Shown here: positions 34,763-43,159 of the stretch, piece after piece | How the letters are laid out: each line of letters opens with the position of its first letter | Numbering within the stretch: position 1 is the first letter of the stretch | The notes under the pieces: generated by a model | Seen by the model: the letters and a program-made list of their open reading frames with translations, nothing else | What the model was told of the DNA's origin: nothing | Database searches by the model: none | Program-made: the position numbers and the translations under genes | DNA from: Luteimonas_C sp035250245 | Lineage (GTDB): Bacteria; Pseudomonadota; Gammaproteobacteria; Xanthomonadales; Xanthomonadaceae | Reading direction: 5' to 3' | Assembly: GCA_035250245.1 (NCBI GenBank) | Contig: DATFFH010000077.1 | Span: forward strand, 62,001-126,000 | Length of the DNA stretch: 64,000 nucleotides

Positions 34763-36745
34763 TTACTCGCCCAGACTCAAACTCAACATCACCCTGCGTT
34801 CGGGCTCGTACGACTGAATGCCGCTGCCGCCGGCGACCCACGCGTATTTGTCGGTCGCGTTGTAAACCCGCAGGCGCAATGCGGCCGGTTTTCCGCCCAA
34901 CGCGAAACGATAGCGCGCGCCGACGTTGACCAACGTGTAGCCCGGCGTCTGCCGCAGATTGCGATCGTCTGCCGGCCGCGACCCGTAGTAAGTGGCATCG
35001 GCGTCGAGCGAGAAACCGCGCCACGCCGGAGGCGCGTAGTCGAAGCTGGCCAGCGCCAGCTTCGAGGAACGCCCGACCGGGCGTTCGCCGATTTCTCCGG
35101 CATCCACGCGTTCGCCGCTCAAGCGCAACCGCATCCACGAGGCACCGGCCACGACCCGCAAGCCTTCGGCCAATTCGCCGGCGGCGGAAAGTTCGATGCC
35201 GCGATGCTCCACGTCCTCCATGAAGCGGTACACGCCGTTCGCGTCGAAACCGGGATCCGGCTTGCGGATCTGGAACGCGGTGCCGAGCAAGGTCAGCGCC
35301 GGCGCCGGCTGCCATTTCACGCCGAACTCCGATTGCCGGGCCAGGATCGGCGGTAGCACTTCGAATCGGTTGCGTGCGTTTTCCGGCGCGATGCCGGCTT
35401 CTTCGATGCCCCGCGTAGTGGCGGCGAAAGCCGTCGTCCGTTCCGAGAGCGGCATGACGATCGCCGCATTGTGCAGCCAAGCCTGCGAACGGCGCGCGCT
35501 GCTCGAGTCGTTCGCTGGAAACGCAGTTTCGTCGATGCCCACCCGGCGCAGCCCCAGGTTCAAGGCGAAGCCCTTGCGATGGCGGAATTGCCATCCCAGC
35601 CCGGCTTCGCGCTGCTCGACGCGGGCGCGCGACTGACGCTCGTCAGCCGCATCCTCGGGAGCCGGGAGCGATGGAACATCGCCCCAAACCGAAGCGGCGC
35701 CGACCGCGACCAAGCTCGTGCGCGGGCTGCGATAGTCCGAGCGGCGGGAACGTGCCAAAAACGTCAGTTCATTGCGATGCGCTTCGCGCGTCCAGTCGCG
35801 CCGCGCGACGGCTTCGAACGCGCGCGAATCGATGCCGCGGTCGCGCGCGACCACCACGGACACATCGGCGTTTCCGTCGGCGTCGACGCTGTCGAACAGA
35901 TTGAAATCCGAACGCGGACGATCCACGCGCGAGCGGATCGCCGACAGCGAGTAGTCCCAGGCATTAGCCTCTGCATCGGTCGCGACGATCAGGCCCGATG
36001 TCGTATTGCGCGTATCGAACCGCGACCAAGTCTGGCCGAGATAGCGCAGGCGATCAGGTTCGGGCAGGCGCACGTCCGCCGCCGGCGCAAAGCCGACGTC
36101 GGCCTGGTAGCGCTGCACGTACACGCCGTGTAAGCCGGTGGCTTGCCAGCGCTCGCCGAAGCGCAGCCGCGGCACGACGCCGGCGCTGCGGTACTTCGCT
36201 TCGTTGCCGAAGATGTAGCGCGCACTGGGCGACCCCAGTGCGCCGCCGGAGATCGAGAAGCGGCCGTCGTCGCTGCGGCGCGCGAAGAAGGCGCGCAGGT
36301 ACGGACGCGGGTTGTCGTCCAATAGATGCTGGAAGCCCAATTCGATCCGGGCACGGTCGCGATCCGCGGGCTGCAAGGCGTATTGGACGATGCCCGACGG
36401 CGCCGGAAAATCCAGCGGCAAAGCGCCGGCGCCGACCCGGATCTGCGACGAGGCGACGATCGTGTCCGGCGGCGATGCGGCGCGCGCGAAATAGGCGCCG
36501 CCGATCCGGTAGTTGCCGGCCTGCTGCAGATCGAAGCCGCGCACCAGCGATTCCGAATACAGGCCGATGCTTTCTTGGCCGATGCGGCTGCCGAAGGCGT
36601 CGTCGGCGCCGCCGATCGCATTGTCCTGGGCGGGCGCATCCAGGGACAGCGCGCCGAGCAGGGCGGCGCAGGCTTTCAGTTCGGCGCGCCGTCGCGAGCG
36701 GGAAGCATCGGAAGTTCGCATGAGGCGCTTATCGGCGGTCGTCAT
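34763..36745 (-). CDS. TonB-dependent receptor
   Basis: This is a protein of up to 660 residues with a plug domain starting DDAFGSRIGQESIGLY and the motif SLVRGF (about 67-72), then a 20-odd-strand barrel ending RRVMLSLSLGE. It lacks a final aromatic residue and no TonB box is obvious. The N-terminus has a hydrophobic stretch (LKACAALLGALSLDAPAQ) that could be a signal peptide. ATG 36721 (eight codons in) gives a more usual signal start than 36745. The ligand is unknown; the divergent LysR gene may regulate it. Confidence 0.8.
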   Translation of the reverse strand: MTTADKRLMRTSDASRSRRRAELKACAALLGALSLDAPAQDNAIGGADDAFGSRIGQESIGLYSESLVRGFDLQQAGNYRIGGAYFARAASPPDTIVASSQIRVGAGALPLDFPAPSGIVQYALQPADRDRARIELGFQHLLDDNPRPYLRAFFARRSDDGRFSISGGALGSPSARYIFGNEAKYRSAGVVPRLRFGERWQATGLHGVYVQRYQADVGFAPAADVRLPEPDRLRYLGQTWSRFDTRNTTSGLIVATDAEANAWDYSLSAIRSRVDRPRSDFNLFDSVDADGNADVSVVVARDRGIDSRAFEAVARRDWTREAHRNELTFLARSRRSDYRSPRTSLVAVGAASVWGDVPSLPAPEDAADERQSRARVEQREAGLGWQFRHRKGFALNLGLRRVGIDETAFPANDSSSARRSQAWLHNAAIVMPLSERTTAFAATTRGIEEAGIAPENARNRFEVLPPILARQSEFGVKWQPAPALTLLGTAFQIRKPDPGFDANGVYRFMEDVEHRGIELSAAGELAEGLRVVAGASWMRLRLSGERVDAGEIGERPVGRSSKLALASFDYAPPAWRGFSLDADATYYGSRPADDRNLRQTPGYTLVNVGARYRFALGGKPAALRLRVYNATDKYAWVAGGSGIQSYEPERRVMLSLSLGE

Positions 36746-36811
36746 TCACACATGCTGTCCGCGCCCTGGCCGTTGACATAGCGCAACGATCGATGGTGTG
36801 CTGTGAGCCGT

Positions 36812-37708
36812 ATGCACAGCTTGCAGACCTTGCCGCCGCTGGACGGTTTGACCGCCGTGGTCGCCGCGCACCGCACCGGTTCCTTCACCGCCGCGGCCGA
36901 ATCGCTGGAATTGACCCACGGCGCGGTGAGCCGGCGCGTGCAGGCGGTCGAACGCTGGCTGGGCACGCCTTTGTTCGAGCGCCACGGGCGCGGCGTCCGC
37001 ACCACGCCGGCGGGGCAGCGTTTCGTCGCGCAGGTGGAGCAGGCCTTGGGCGCGATCCGCGATTCGGCGGATCGCTGGCGTCCGCGCCGCGATCTGCCGA
37101 CGGTGCGGATCAGCGTGGTGCCCTCGTTCGTGCGGCTGTGGCTGCTGCCGCGGTTGCCGGCGTTGCAGGAATCGCCGCTGCGGCGACGCATCGAACTGCA
37201 GGTCGAGCATCGCGTCGCCGATCTGGCCGCCGGCGAGAGCGATCTGTCGGTGCGCTACGGCCGCGGCCAATGGCGCGGCGCGCGCGCGCAGCTGCTGTTC
37301 GCCGAACAGCTTTTTCCGGTCGCCGCGCCGGAACTGGCGGCGAGTCTCGGCAGCCACGCCAAGCCCGCGCGGCTGGCGGAGATGCCCTTGCTCCACGACT
37401 CGGACACGAGCCAATGGCGCGCATGGCTGGACGAGCAGGGCGTGCGTTTCCGCGCCAAAGCGGCCGATCGGCGCTTCGAAGACTACGATCTGGTGTTGAC
37501 CGCCGCGCAGGCGGGGCTGGGCATCGCGCTGCTGCGCTCGCCGCTGGCCGACCAAGCGCTGGCGCAAGGCGGATTGGTACGGGTGTCGAAGCATGCGATC
37601 CGCAACGTCGCCGGCCATTACGTCGTGTCGTTGGCATCGGAAGACCGCGCGGCGGTGCTGCAGGTCGCCGATCTATTGTTGTCGATGACCGCGGCCTTGC
37701 GGCGATGA
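36812..37708 (+). CDS. LysR family transcriptional regulator
   Basis: This is a regulator of about 298 residues. The winged helix (about 8-66) contains AVVAAHRTGSFTAAAESLELTHGAVSRRVQAVERWLGTPLFERHGRGV, and the effector domain follows. This subgroup resembles GcvA-like regulators. It is divergent from the TonB-dependent receptor with a short shared region that contains a consensus TTGACA (36773-36778), and it is coupled to the hydrolase gene by ATGA. A GTG start at 36803 is possible; the ATG at 36812 is preferred. Confidence 0.86.
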   Translation: MHSLQTLPPLDGLTAVVAAHRTGSFTAAAESLELTHGAVSRRVQAVERWLGTPLFERHGRGVRTTPAGQRFVAQVEQALGAIRDSADRWRPRRDLPTVRISVVPSFVRLWLLPRLPALQESPLRRRIELQVEHRVADLAAGESDLSVRYGRGQWRGARAQLLFAEQLFPVAAPELAASLGSHAKPARLAEMPLLHDSDTSQWRAWLDEQGVRFRAKAADRRFEDYDLVLTAAQAGLGIALLRSPLADQALAQGGLVRVSKHAIRNVAGHYVVSLASEDRAAVLQVADLLLSMTAALRR

Positions 37709-38379
37709 AGTCCGCCCTGCTGCTGCACGGCGCCGGCGGCGGCGCCTGGGAATGGAATGTCTGGCGCGGCGTGCTGCAAGCGCGGGGCATCGAAATCTCA
37801 GCTCCGGATCTGCGGCCCGTGCCGGGCGGGCTGTGCTTCACAACATGGTCGGATTATCTGGCTCAGGCGAAAGAAGCTTTGCGTTCGCTGCCGCGTCCGC
37901 GCGCGGCGATCGGCGCCAGCCTGGGCGGCTTGCTGGCTGCGGCGATCGCGGAAGAGGCCGATGCGCTGGTGCTGATCAATCCGCTGCCGCCTTCGCCGTG
38001 GCATGAACGGGTGCCGCAGCGCGTGCGTGCGGACGTGATCCCCTGGCGCAGCGAAGCGCGGTTGTTCTCCACGTTGCGCGCTTTGACGGATGCGGATCCT
38101 GCCGCCAGGCTATATGCGTTCCGCCGCTGGCGCGACGAAAGCGGCGCGGTCTTGCGCGAGGCGGCCGCCGGCATCGCCGTAGCCGCGCCGCGGTGCCCGG
38201 TGCTGTGCATCGCCTCGCAGAACGACGAGGATGTCCCGGCGGCGGTCACCGCGAGTCTGGCCGAGGCTTGGCGGGCCGATTCGATCCTGCTGGATTCGGC
38301 CGGCCACGTCGGCGCCTTGTTGGGCCGCAGCGCGGCGGATGCGGCCCGGCAGACCGCCGCTTGGCTGTCGGCCAGGTAA
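37705..38379 (+). CDS. Alpha/beta hydrolase
   Basis: This is a 224-residue soluble hydrolase. The oxyanion region is LLHGAGGGAWEW (6-17), the nucleophile is S72 in GASLGG, an acidic residue lies in ASQNDEDVP and the histidine in DSAGHVGAL. The substrate is not evident. It overlaps the LysR stop by four bases, so regulator and hydrolase form one unit. Confidence 0.86.
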   Translation: MKSALLLHGAGGGAWEWNVWRGVLQARGIEISAPDLRPVPGGLCFTTWSDYLAQAKEALRSLPRPRAAIGASLGGLLAAAIAEEADALVLINPLPPSPWHERVPQRVRADVIPWRSEARLFSTLRALTDADPAARLYAFRRWRDESGAVLREAAAGIAVAAPRCPVLCIASQNDEDVPAAVTASLAEAWRADSILLDSAGHVGALLGRSAADAARQTAAWLSAR

Positions 38380-38482
38380 ATCCTGCGCTTCATTGATCGC
38401 TGTAATCGGTTTCGATTCAGCACGCCTTTACCGCGCGCGCCCTAGTTTGCGAGCCGCGCCCTTCCGGCGCCTGGAGCCGAAC

Positions 38483-39193
38483 ATGAAACGCTTTGCCGCT
38501 TCGATCCTCGCCCTGGGTTTGGTCGCCGCCGTCGGCACCGCCTCGGCGCAGTCGGGGTACTACTCGCAATACGGTCAGCCGACGGTCGATCGCTACGGCC
38601 AGTCGTCGGGTAGCCATTACGACTACGCGCGTGTGCTGCGGGTGGATCCGGTGATCCAGTCCGGCTACGGCAACACCGGTTACTACGGCAACGACCGCCA
38701 GCGCTGCTATACGCGCAACGACGGCTACGTGTACGACGACGGCTACAACCGCGACGGCTATTACGATCGCGACGGCAACTACCGCCGCAACGACAGTTAC
38801 TACGGCAACGACGGCTACCGCGGCACCGAAACCGGCCGCACCGTCGCCACGGTGGTCGGCGGCGTGGTCGGCGCGGTGATCGGCAGCAAGGTCGGCGGCG
38901 GCTCCGGGCGTTATGTCGCCTCGGCGCTGGGCACCATGGCCGGCGGCATGGCCGGCCGCGCGATCTACGACCAGAACGCGCGCCAGCGTCGCAACGCCAG
39001 CGTCACCGTGTGCGATCCGGAGCCCGTGCGCGACGGTTACCGCAACGGCGACTACGGCTACAGCCGGGTCAACGACGGGCGCGTCGATGGTTACGACGTC
39101 ACTTACGAATACGGCGGTCGCACCTACACCACCCGCACCGATTATCATCCCGGCGACCGCATCCGGGTACGGGTCGACGTCCGCCCGGAATAA
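38483..39193 (+). CDS. Exported glycine-zipper 2TM protein with Tyr/Gly-rich region
   Basis: This is a 236-residue protein with a Sec signal peptide (1-22, ending ASA-QSG). Residues about 24-117 are a low-complexity Tyr/Gly/Asn/Asp/Arg region with repeated NDGY, RDGYYDRDG and YYGNDG units. A glycine-zipper membrane segment follows (about 118-161, VATVVGGVVGAVIGSKVGGG...GTMAGGMAGRAIYD), then a C-terminal domain (about 165-236) ending HPGDRIRVRVDVRPE. It resembles envelope glycine-zipper (RcnB/Rick_17kDa-like) proteins in overall plan. Probably in the outer membrane or periplasm; the function is unknown. A terminator follows. Confidence 0.8.
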   Translation: MKRFAASILALGLVAAVGTASAQSGYYSQYGQPTVDRYGQSSGSHYDYARVLRVDPVIQSGYGNTGYYGNDRQRCYTRNDGYVYDDGYNRDGYYDRDGNYRRNDSYYGNDGYRGTETGRTVATVVGGVVGAVIGSKVGGGSGRYVASALGTMAGGMAGRAIYDQNARQRRNASVTVCDPEPVRDGYRNGDYGYSRVNDGRVDGYDVTYEYGGRTYTTRTDYHPGDRIRVRVDVRPE

Positions 39194-39220
39194 GCGATTC
39201 GCTTTGCGTGGGAGAGTGGG

Positions 39221-39248
39221 AAGGGGCCGCGAGGCCCCTTCTCTTTTT
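39221..39248 (+). terminator. Rho-independent terminator
   Basis: AAGGGGCC-GCGA-GGCCCCTT is a perfect eight-base-pair stem with a tetraloop, followed by CTCTTTTT. It lies 27 bases after the glycine-zipper gene. Confidence 0.9.
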
Positions 39249-39329
39249 CCAGCCCGTTTCGCGACGCCGTTGGCGGCGCAGGCGCCCGACGCGGGTTAGG
39301 ATCGGACATCGCGAAGCGTCGGGGACGCC

Positions 39330-40205
39330 ATGCAAGACAGCCTGCTGGTCAAGATCGCCCTGCCGATCGCCATCGCCATCATCATGTGCGGCATCGGCAT
39401 GACGTTGAGCGGCGGCGACTTCCGCCGGATCGCGCAACGTCCCAAACCGGTGCTGATCGGCATCCTGGGGCATTACGCGCTGCTGCCGCTGCTCGGTTTC
39501 GCGGTGGCCTGGCTATTTCCGATGCCGGCGGAACTGGCGATCGGGCTGGTGCTGGTCGCGGCCTGCCCCAGCGGGACCACTTCGAACGCGTTGACGTACC
39601 TGGCGCGCGGCAACGTCGCCTTGGCGGTGACGCTGACCGTGATCAGCGCACTGGTCACGTTCCTCAGCGTGCCGCTGCTGGTGAACCTGGCTCTGCAGGT
39701 TTTCGGTGGCGAAGCGCGCGAGATCCGCTTGCCTGTCGGGCAGACTGTTTTGCATCTAGCCGCGTTGGTGCTGGCGCCGGTACTGATCGGCATGGGCGTG
39801 CGGCGCTGGGCGCCAATGTTCGCGCAGCGGCTCGAGCCCTGGGTCAGCCGCTTCTCGCTGGCGTTCCTCGTGCTGTTGATCGTGGCGATCGCGGTGTCCG
39901 AGCGCGAGAACTTGCCGGCCTGGTTCGCGCAAATGGGCCCGGCCGCGATGACGCTGTGCTGCGCGGCGATCGGCCTGGGTTTCCTGCTCGGCCGCATCAG
40001 CGGATTGGCGTTGCGCGATGCGATCACCATCGGTATGGAGGTGGGCGTGCAGAACAGCACGCTCGCAATTGTGATCGCGCTGACCTTGCTGGAATCGCCG
40101 CAAATCGCGCTGCCCGGCGCTGTGTACGGTTTGCTGATGTATTTGCCGGCACTGGCGATGGTGGCGCTGGGCCGGCGCGCCGTCGCTCGAGCGGAAACCG
40201 CTTAG
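39330..40205 (+). CDS. Bile acid:sodium symporter (BASS) family transporter
   Basis: This is a 291-residue inner-membrane protein with eight to ten helices. Family features are GIGMTLSGGDF near 20-30, CPSGTTSNALTYLARGNVALAV (about 79-100) and the second crossover EVGVQNSTLAIVIAL (about 236-250), both lining the Na+ sites. It probably imports an organic anion with sodium. The start ATG 39330 follows GGGG. A family C REP pair lies after it. Confidence 0.9.
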   Translation: MQDSLLVKIALPIAIAIIMCGIGMTLSGGDFRRIAQRPKPVLIGILGHYALLPLLGFAVAWLFPMPAELAIGLVLVAACPSGTTSNALTYLARGNVALAVTLTVISALVTFLSVPLLVNLALQVFGGEAREIRLPVGQTVLHLAALVLAPVLIGMGVRRWAPMFAQRLEPWVSRFSLAFLVLLIVAIAVSERENLPAWFAQMGPAAMTLCCAAIGLGFLLGRISGLALRDAITIGMEVGVQNSTLAIVIALTLLESPQIALPGAVYGLLMYLPALAMVALGRRAVARAETA

Positions 40206-40220
40206 GTTGATCTGGCTTGT

Positions 40221-40296
40221 GTAGAGCGGAGCTTGCTCCGCTGCTCTTGTTTCGGTTGGAACATTCGAAAAAGCAGCGGAGCAAGCTCCGCTCTAC
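40221..40296. repeat. REP pair, family C
   Basis: Inverted copies of GTAGAGCGGAGCTTGCTCCG (then CTGC) enclose about 28 bases. Other members are at 42147 (single) and 49190-49348 (pair with insert), and the GAGTCGAGC variants are at 50409 and 52141. Confidence 0.9.
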
Positions 40297-40369
40297 ACGA
40301 GCATCGGCTGAAGTTGCCGGGAGTCCGTGTCCACCGCATAGTAGATAGAGTTCTGTCAGGAATGCCGCA

Positions 40370-42031
40370 ATGCGTCGATTGATTCTGATCTTGGCAACGT
40401 GCCTCCCGCTCGCGCTCCCCGCCGCTGAAATTCATGTGCTGACCGCGGCGCGCATCCGCACTTCGGATCCGCAGCAATCCACTGCCGAAGCGATGGCATG
40501 GGACGATGCGGGCCGCATCCTGGCCGTGGGCGACGCGAAAACACTGCTGGCGCGCTACCCGAAGGCGATACGCATCGACGCGGGCAAGGCCACCGTGATT
40601 CCCGGGCTGATCGACGCGCACGCGCACCTGATGGGCTTGGGCTACGCCTTGATCCGGGCCGATCTGGTCGGCACGCAAGACAAGGCGGACATCCTGCGGC
40701 GTCTGCGCGAATACGAAAAAAACCTGCCCGCCGGCGCTTGGCTGCTGGGTGGCGGCTGGGACCAGAACGACTGGCACGACAACCGCTTTCCGACTGCAGC
40801 CGATCTGGACGCCGCCTTCCCGGATCGCCCGGTATGGCTGGAACGCGTCGACGGCCACGCCGGCTGGGCCAATACGGCGGCGCTGCGCGCGGTCGAAAAA
40901 CAATCCGGCAAATCCTTAAAAGGCGATTGGCAGCCCGACGGCGGCCGCATCGTGCGCCAGGACGGCGCGCCAACCGGCGTCTTCGTCGATGGCGCAATGG
41001 ATCTGGTCAATGCCGTCGTCCCGGCGCCCGACGCCGAAACCCGCGAAAAGGCGCTGCGTCTCGCCTTGGAAGCCACTGCCCGCAACGGCCTCACCGGCGT
41101 TCACGACATGGGCACTTCGCGCGAAGACCTGGCGCTGTTCCGCCGCTTCGCGGACGAAGGCAAGCTGACGCTGCGCGTCGACGCGTACGCCGACGGCGAT
41201 CGCGCCGCGCTCGCCGATCTGTGCGCGAACGGCCTGTACCGCCACGCCTCCGGTCGCGTGGAGATGCGCGGCGTCAAGCTATACATGGACGGCGCGCTCG
41301 GCAGCCGCGGCGCGGCTTTGCTTGCCGACTACAGCGACGAAGCGGGCAATCGTGGTTTGCTGGTCACTTCGCCCGAGGCTTACGAAACGGCGGTGCGCAA
41401 AGCCAAGCGCTGCGGCGTGCAAGTGGCCACGCACGCGATCGGCGATCGCGGCAACCGGCTCGTGCTGGATACCTACCAGCGCGTGCTCGGCGACGATGCG
41501 AAATCGGACCATCGCTGGCGCGTCGAACACGCGCAGATCATGTCGCTGGACGACATCGCACGCTTCGCACCGCTCGGCGTGATCGCATCCATGCAGCCCA
41601 CGCACGCCACGTCCGACATGCCCTGGGCCGAGCAGCGCGTCGGCAAGGACAGGATCGCGGGCGCTTATGCCTGGCGTCGGTTCCTCGACTCGGGTGCGCG
41701 TCTCGCGCTGGGCTCCGACTTTCCGGTCGAATCGGTCGATCCGCGCCTGGGCTTGTACGCGGCCGCGACGCGGCAGGACCGTGCAGGCCAGCCGCCCGGC
41801 GGTTGGCTGGCCGATCAGAAACTGACCGCGGCCGAAGCCTTGCGCGGTTTCACCGCGGATGCGGCCTATGCCGGCAAGGACGAGGGCTCGGTCGGCAAAC
41901 TCGCGGCCGGCTTGCGCGCCGATTTCGTGATCGTGGAAAAGGACCCGCTGACGATGCCGGTATCGGAATTGGACGACTTGAAGATCAGGTCGACCTGGAT
42001 CGACGGCAAGGCGGTTTACCAGGCGAAATGA
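40370..42031 (+). CDS. Exported amidohydrolase (YtcJ/amidohydrolase-3 type)
   Basis: This is a 553-residue metal-dependent hydrolase with a short signal peptide (1-18). H84-x-H86 in GLIDAHAHL begins the metal site, further landmarks are GVHDMG, KLYMDGALGSRGAAL, ATHAIGD and RVEHAQ, and a late GSDFPVE aspartate completes it. The YtcJ-like amidohydrolase-3 group acts on amide or related bonds; the substrate is not predictable. It is exported, which is common in this family in Xanthomonadaceae. Confidence 0.88.
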   Translation: MRRLILILATCLPLALPAAEIHVLTAARIRTSDPQQSTAEAMAWDDAGRILAVGDAKTLLARYPKAIRIDAGKATVIPGLIDAHAHLMGLGYALIRADLVGTQDKADILRRLREYEKNLPAGAWLLGGGWDQNDWHDNRFPTAADLDAAFPDRPVWLERVDGHAGWANTAALRAVEKQSGKSLKGDWQPDGGRIVRQDGAPTGVFVDGAMDLVNAVVPAPDAETREKALRLALEATARNGLTGVHDMGTSREDLALFRRFADEGKLTLRVDAYADGDRAALADLCANGLYRHASGRVEMRGVKLYMDGALGSRGAALLADYSDEAGNRGLLVTSPEAYETAVRKAKRCGVQVATHAIGDRGNRLVLDTYQRVLGDDAKSDHRWRVEHAQIMSLDDIARFAPLGVIASMQPTHATSDMPWAEQRVGKDRIAGAYAWRRFLDSGARLALGSDFPVESVDPRLGLYAAATRQDRAGQPPGGWLADQKLTAAEALRGFTADAAYAGKDEGSVGKLAAGLRADFVIVEKDPLTMPVSELDDLKIRSTWIDGKAVYQAK

Positions 42032-42044
42032 CGCCCCGCTTTTT

Positions 42045-42135
42045 GTAGGAGCGGCTTTAGCCGCGAGCTCTTTCCTTCAAATCGCGACATTGCGGCGATT
42101 TGAGAGAAGAAGCTCGCGGCTAAAGCCGCTCCTAC
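42045..42135. repeat. REP pair, family A
   Basis: Inverted copies of GTAGGAGCGGCTTTAGCCGC flank a spacer with the AATCGC/GGCGATT dyad. It follows the amidohydrolase and stands immediately beside a single family C REP. Confidence 0.9.
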
Positions 42136-42146
42136 GAAAAACCAAA

Positions 42147-42170
42147 GCAGCGGAGCAAGCTCCGCTCTAC
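42147..42170. repeat. Single REP, family C
   Basis: One copy of the family C unit in complement orientation (GCAGCGGAGCAAGCTCCGCT, then CTAC), eleven bases from the family A pair and 14 bases from the phzF-like stop. Two families next to each other suggests repeated use of the same gene-end site. Confidence 0.85.
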
Positions 42171-42184
42171 AAAAGCGGTGGCGG

Positions 42185-43060
42185 TCACCAATCGATGTGG
42201 CCGCTCACCACGGTCACCACGCGTCCGCCCGACCACACCTGGCCGTCGTCGTCGACCTGCAATTCGATGATCGCGTCGTGGCCCACTTCTCGGCCCTGGC
42301 TGATGCGGTAGAAGCCCGTGTCGCCGGGCAGCGCGTCTTGCGAGGCGAGCCATGCGGCCAGCGTGGCGTTGGCCGCGCCGGAGGCGGCGTCTTCGAATTG
42401 CGCCGGCGCGCCGACCCAGGCGCGTACGGCCAGGTAGTAGACCGGGTCGTCGCTGCGCGCGAACACGCACAGCCCCATGCTCTCGGTGTCCTGGGCCAGG
42501 GTTCCGATCGCTGGCCAATTCGGCGCAGCGCTGCGCAGCGCTGCTTCGTCGCGCAACTCGGCCAGCCACCAGCGGCGTCCGCCGTCCATCAGCGCGGGCG
42601 GCAATGCGCCTAGCGGCAGACCTGTCAGGACATCGTGCAGGCGCGGATCGGCCGGGGAAGCGGTTTCCAGCACGCGTGCTTTCGGCGTGCGCACGGCGAT
42701 GGTCCGCTTGCGGCCTTCGCCCGATACCCGCAACGGCAGTTTGCCGGCGATGCCGTCCTGCACCAGCAAGCCATCGCGCGGCACGGCCAGCCCGGCTTCC
42801 AGCACGGCATGCGCCGTGCCCACGCTCGGATGCCCGGCGAAGGGCACTTCGCGGCGCGGACTGAAGATCCGGATCCGGTAGTCGCTGTCGGCCGACGTCG
42901 CCGGGAACACGAAAGTCGTTTCGGGCAGGCGCGTCCAGCGCGCGATGGCTTGCATGGCGTCGTCGTCGAGGCCGTCGGCGTCCAATACCACCGCCAGCGG
43001 GTTGCCGGCGCCGGGGCGGTCGGCGAATACGTCGAGTTGCAGGTAGCGGCGTGCGGGCAT
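42185..43060 (-). CDS. PhzF family isomerase-like protein
   Basis: This is a 291-residue PhzF-fold (diaminopimelate epimerase-like) protein. Landmarks are QLDVFADRPGAGNPLAVV at the start with the LPETTFVF catalytic-glutamate region, FSPRREVPFAGHPSVGTAHAVL and the second-half EDAASGAANATLAAWL and ISQGREVGHDAIIELQV. No phenazine genes are present, so the reaction is unknown. The ATG at 43060 is set by homology; a much longer antisense frame through lysAC is a shadow. Confidence 0.88.
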   Translation of the reverse strand: MPARRYLQLDVFADRPGAGNPLAVVLDADGLDDDAMQAIARWTRLPETTFVFPATSADSDYRIRIFSPRREVPFAGHPSVGTAHAVLEAGLAVPRDGLLVQDGIAGKLPLRVSGEGRKRTIAVRTPKARVLETASPADPRLHDVLTGLPLGALPPALMDGGRRWWLAELRDEAALRSAAPNWPAIGTLAQDTESMGLCVFARSDDPVYYLAVRAWVGAPAQFEDAASGAANATLAAWLASQDALPGDTGFYRISQGREVGHDAIIELQVDDDGQVWSGGRVVTVVSGHIDW

Positions 43061-43159
43061 GCGGGGTTCCGGTCTCGTCTGGGCGAGGCGCTGCTGGGTG
43101 GGTCCGCGTTCGATTAGAATCGAGCGTTCGCGCCCGCTGTCCGGGCGAACTCCCATTCT

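Noticed and set aside
42185..43060. Phenazine biosynthesis gene
   Set aside because: PhzF-fold proteins are widespread and no other phz gene is present.
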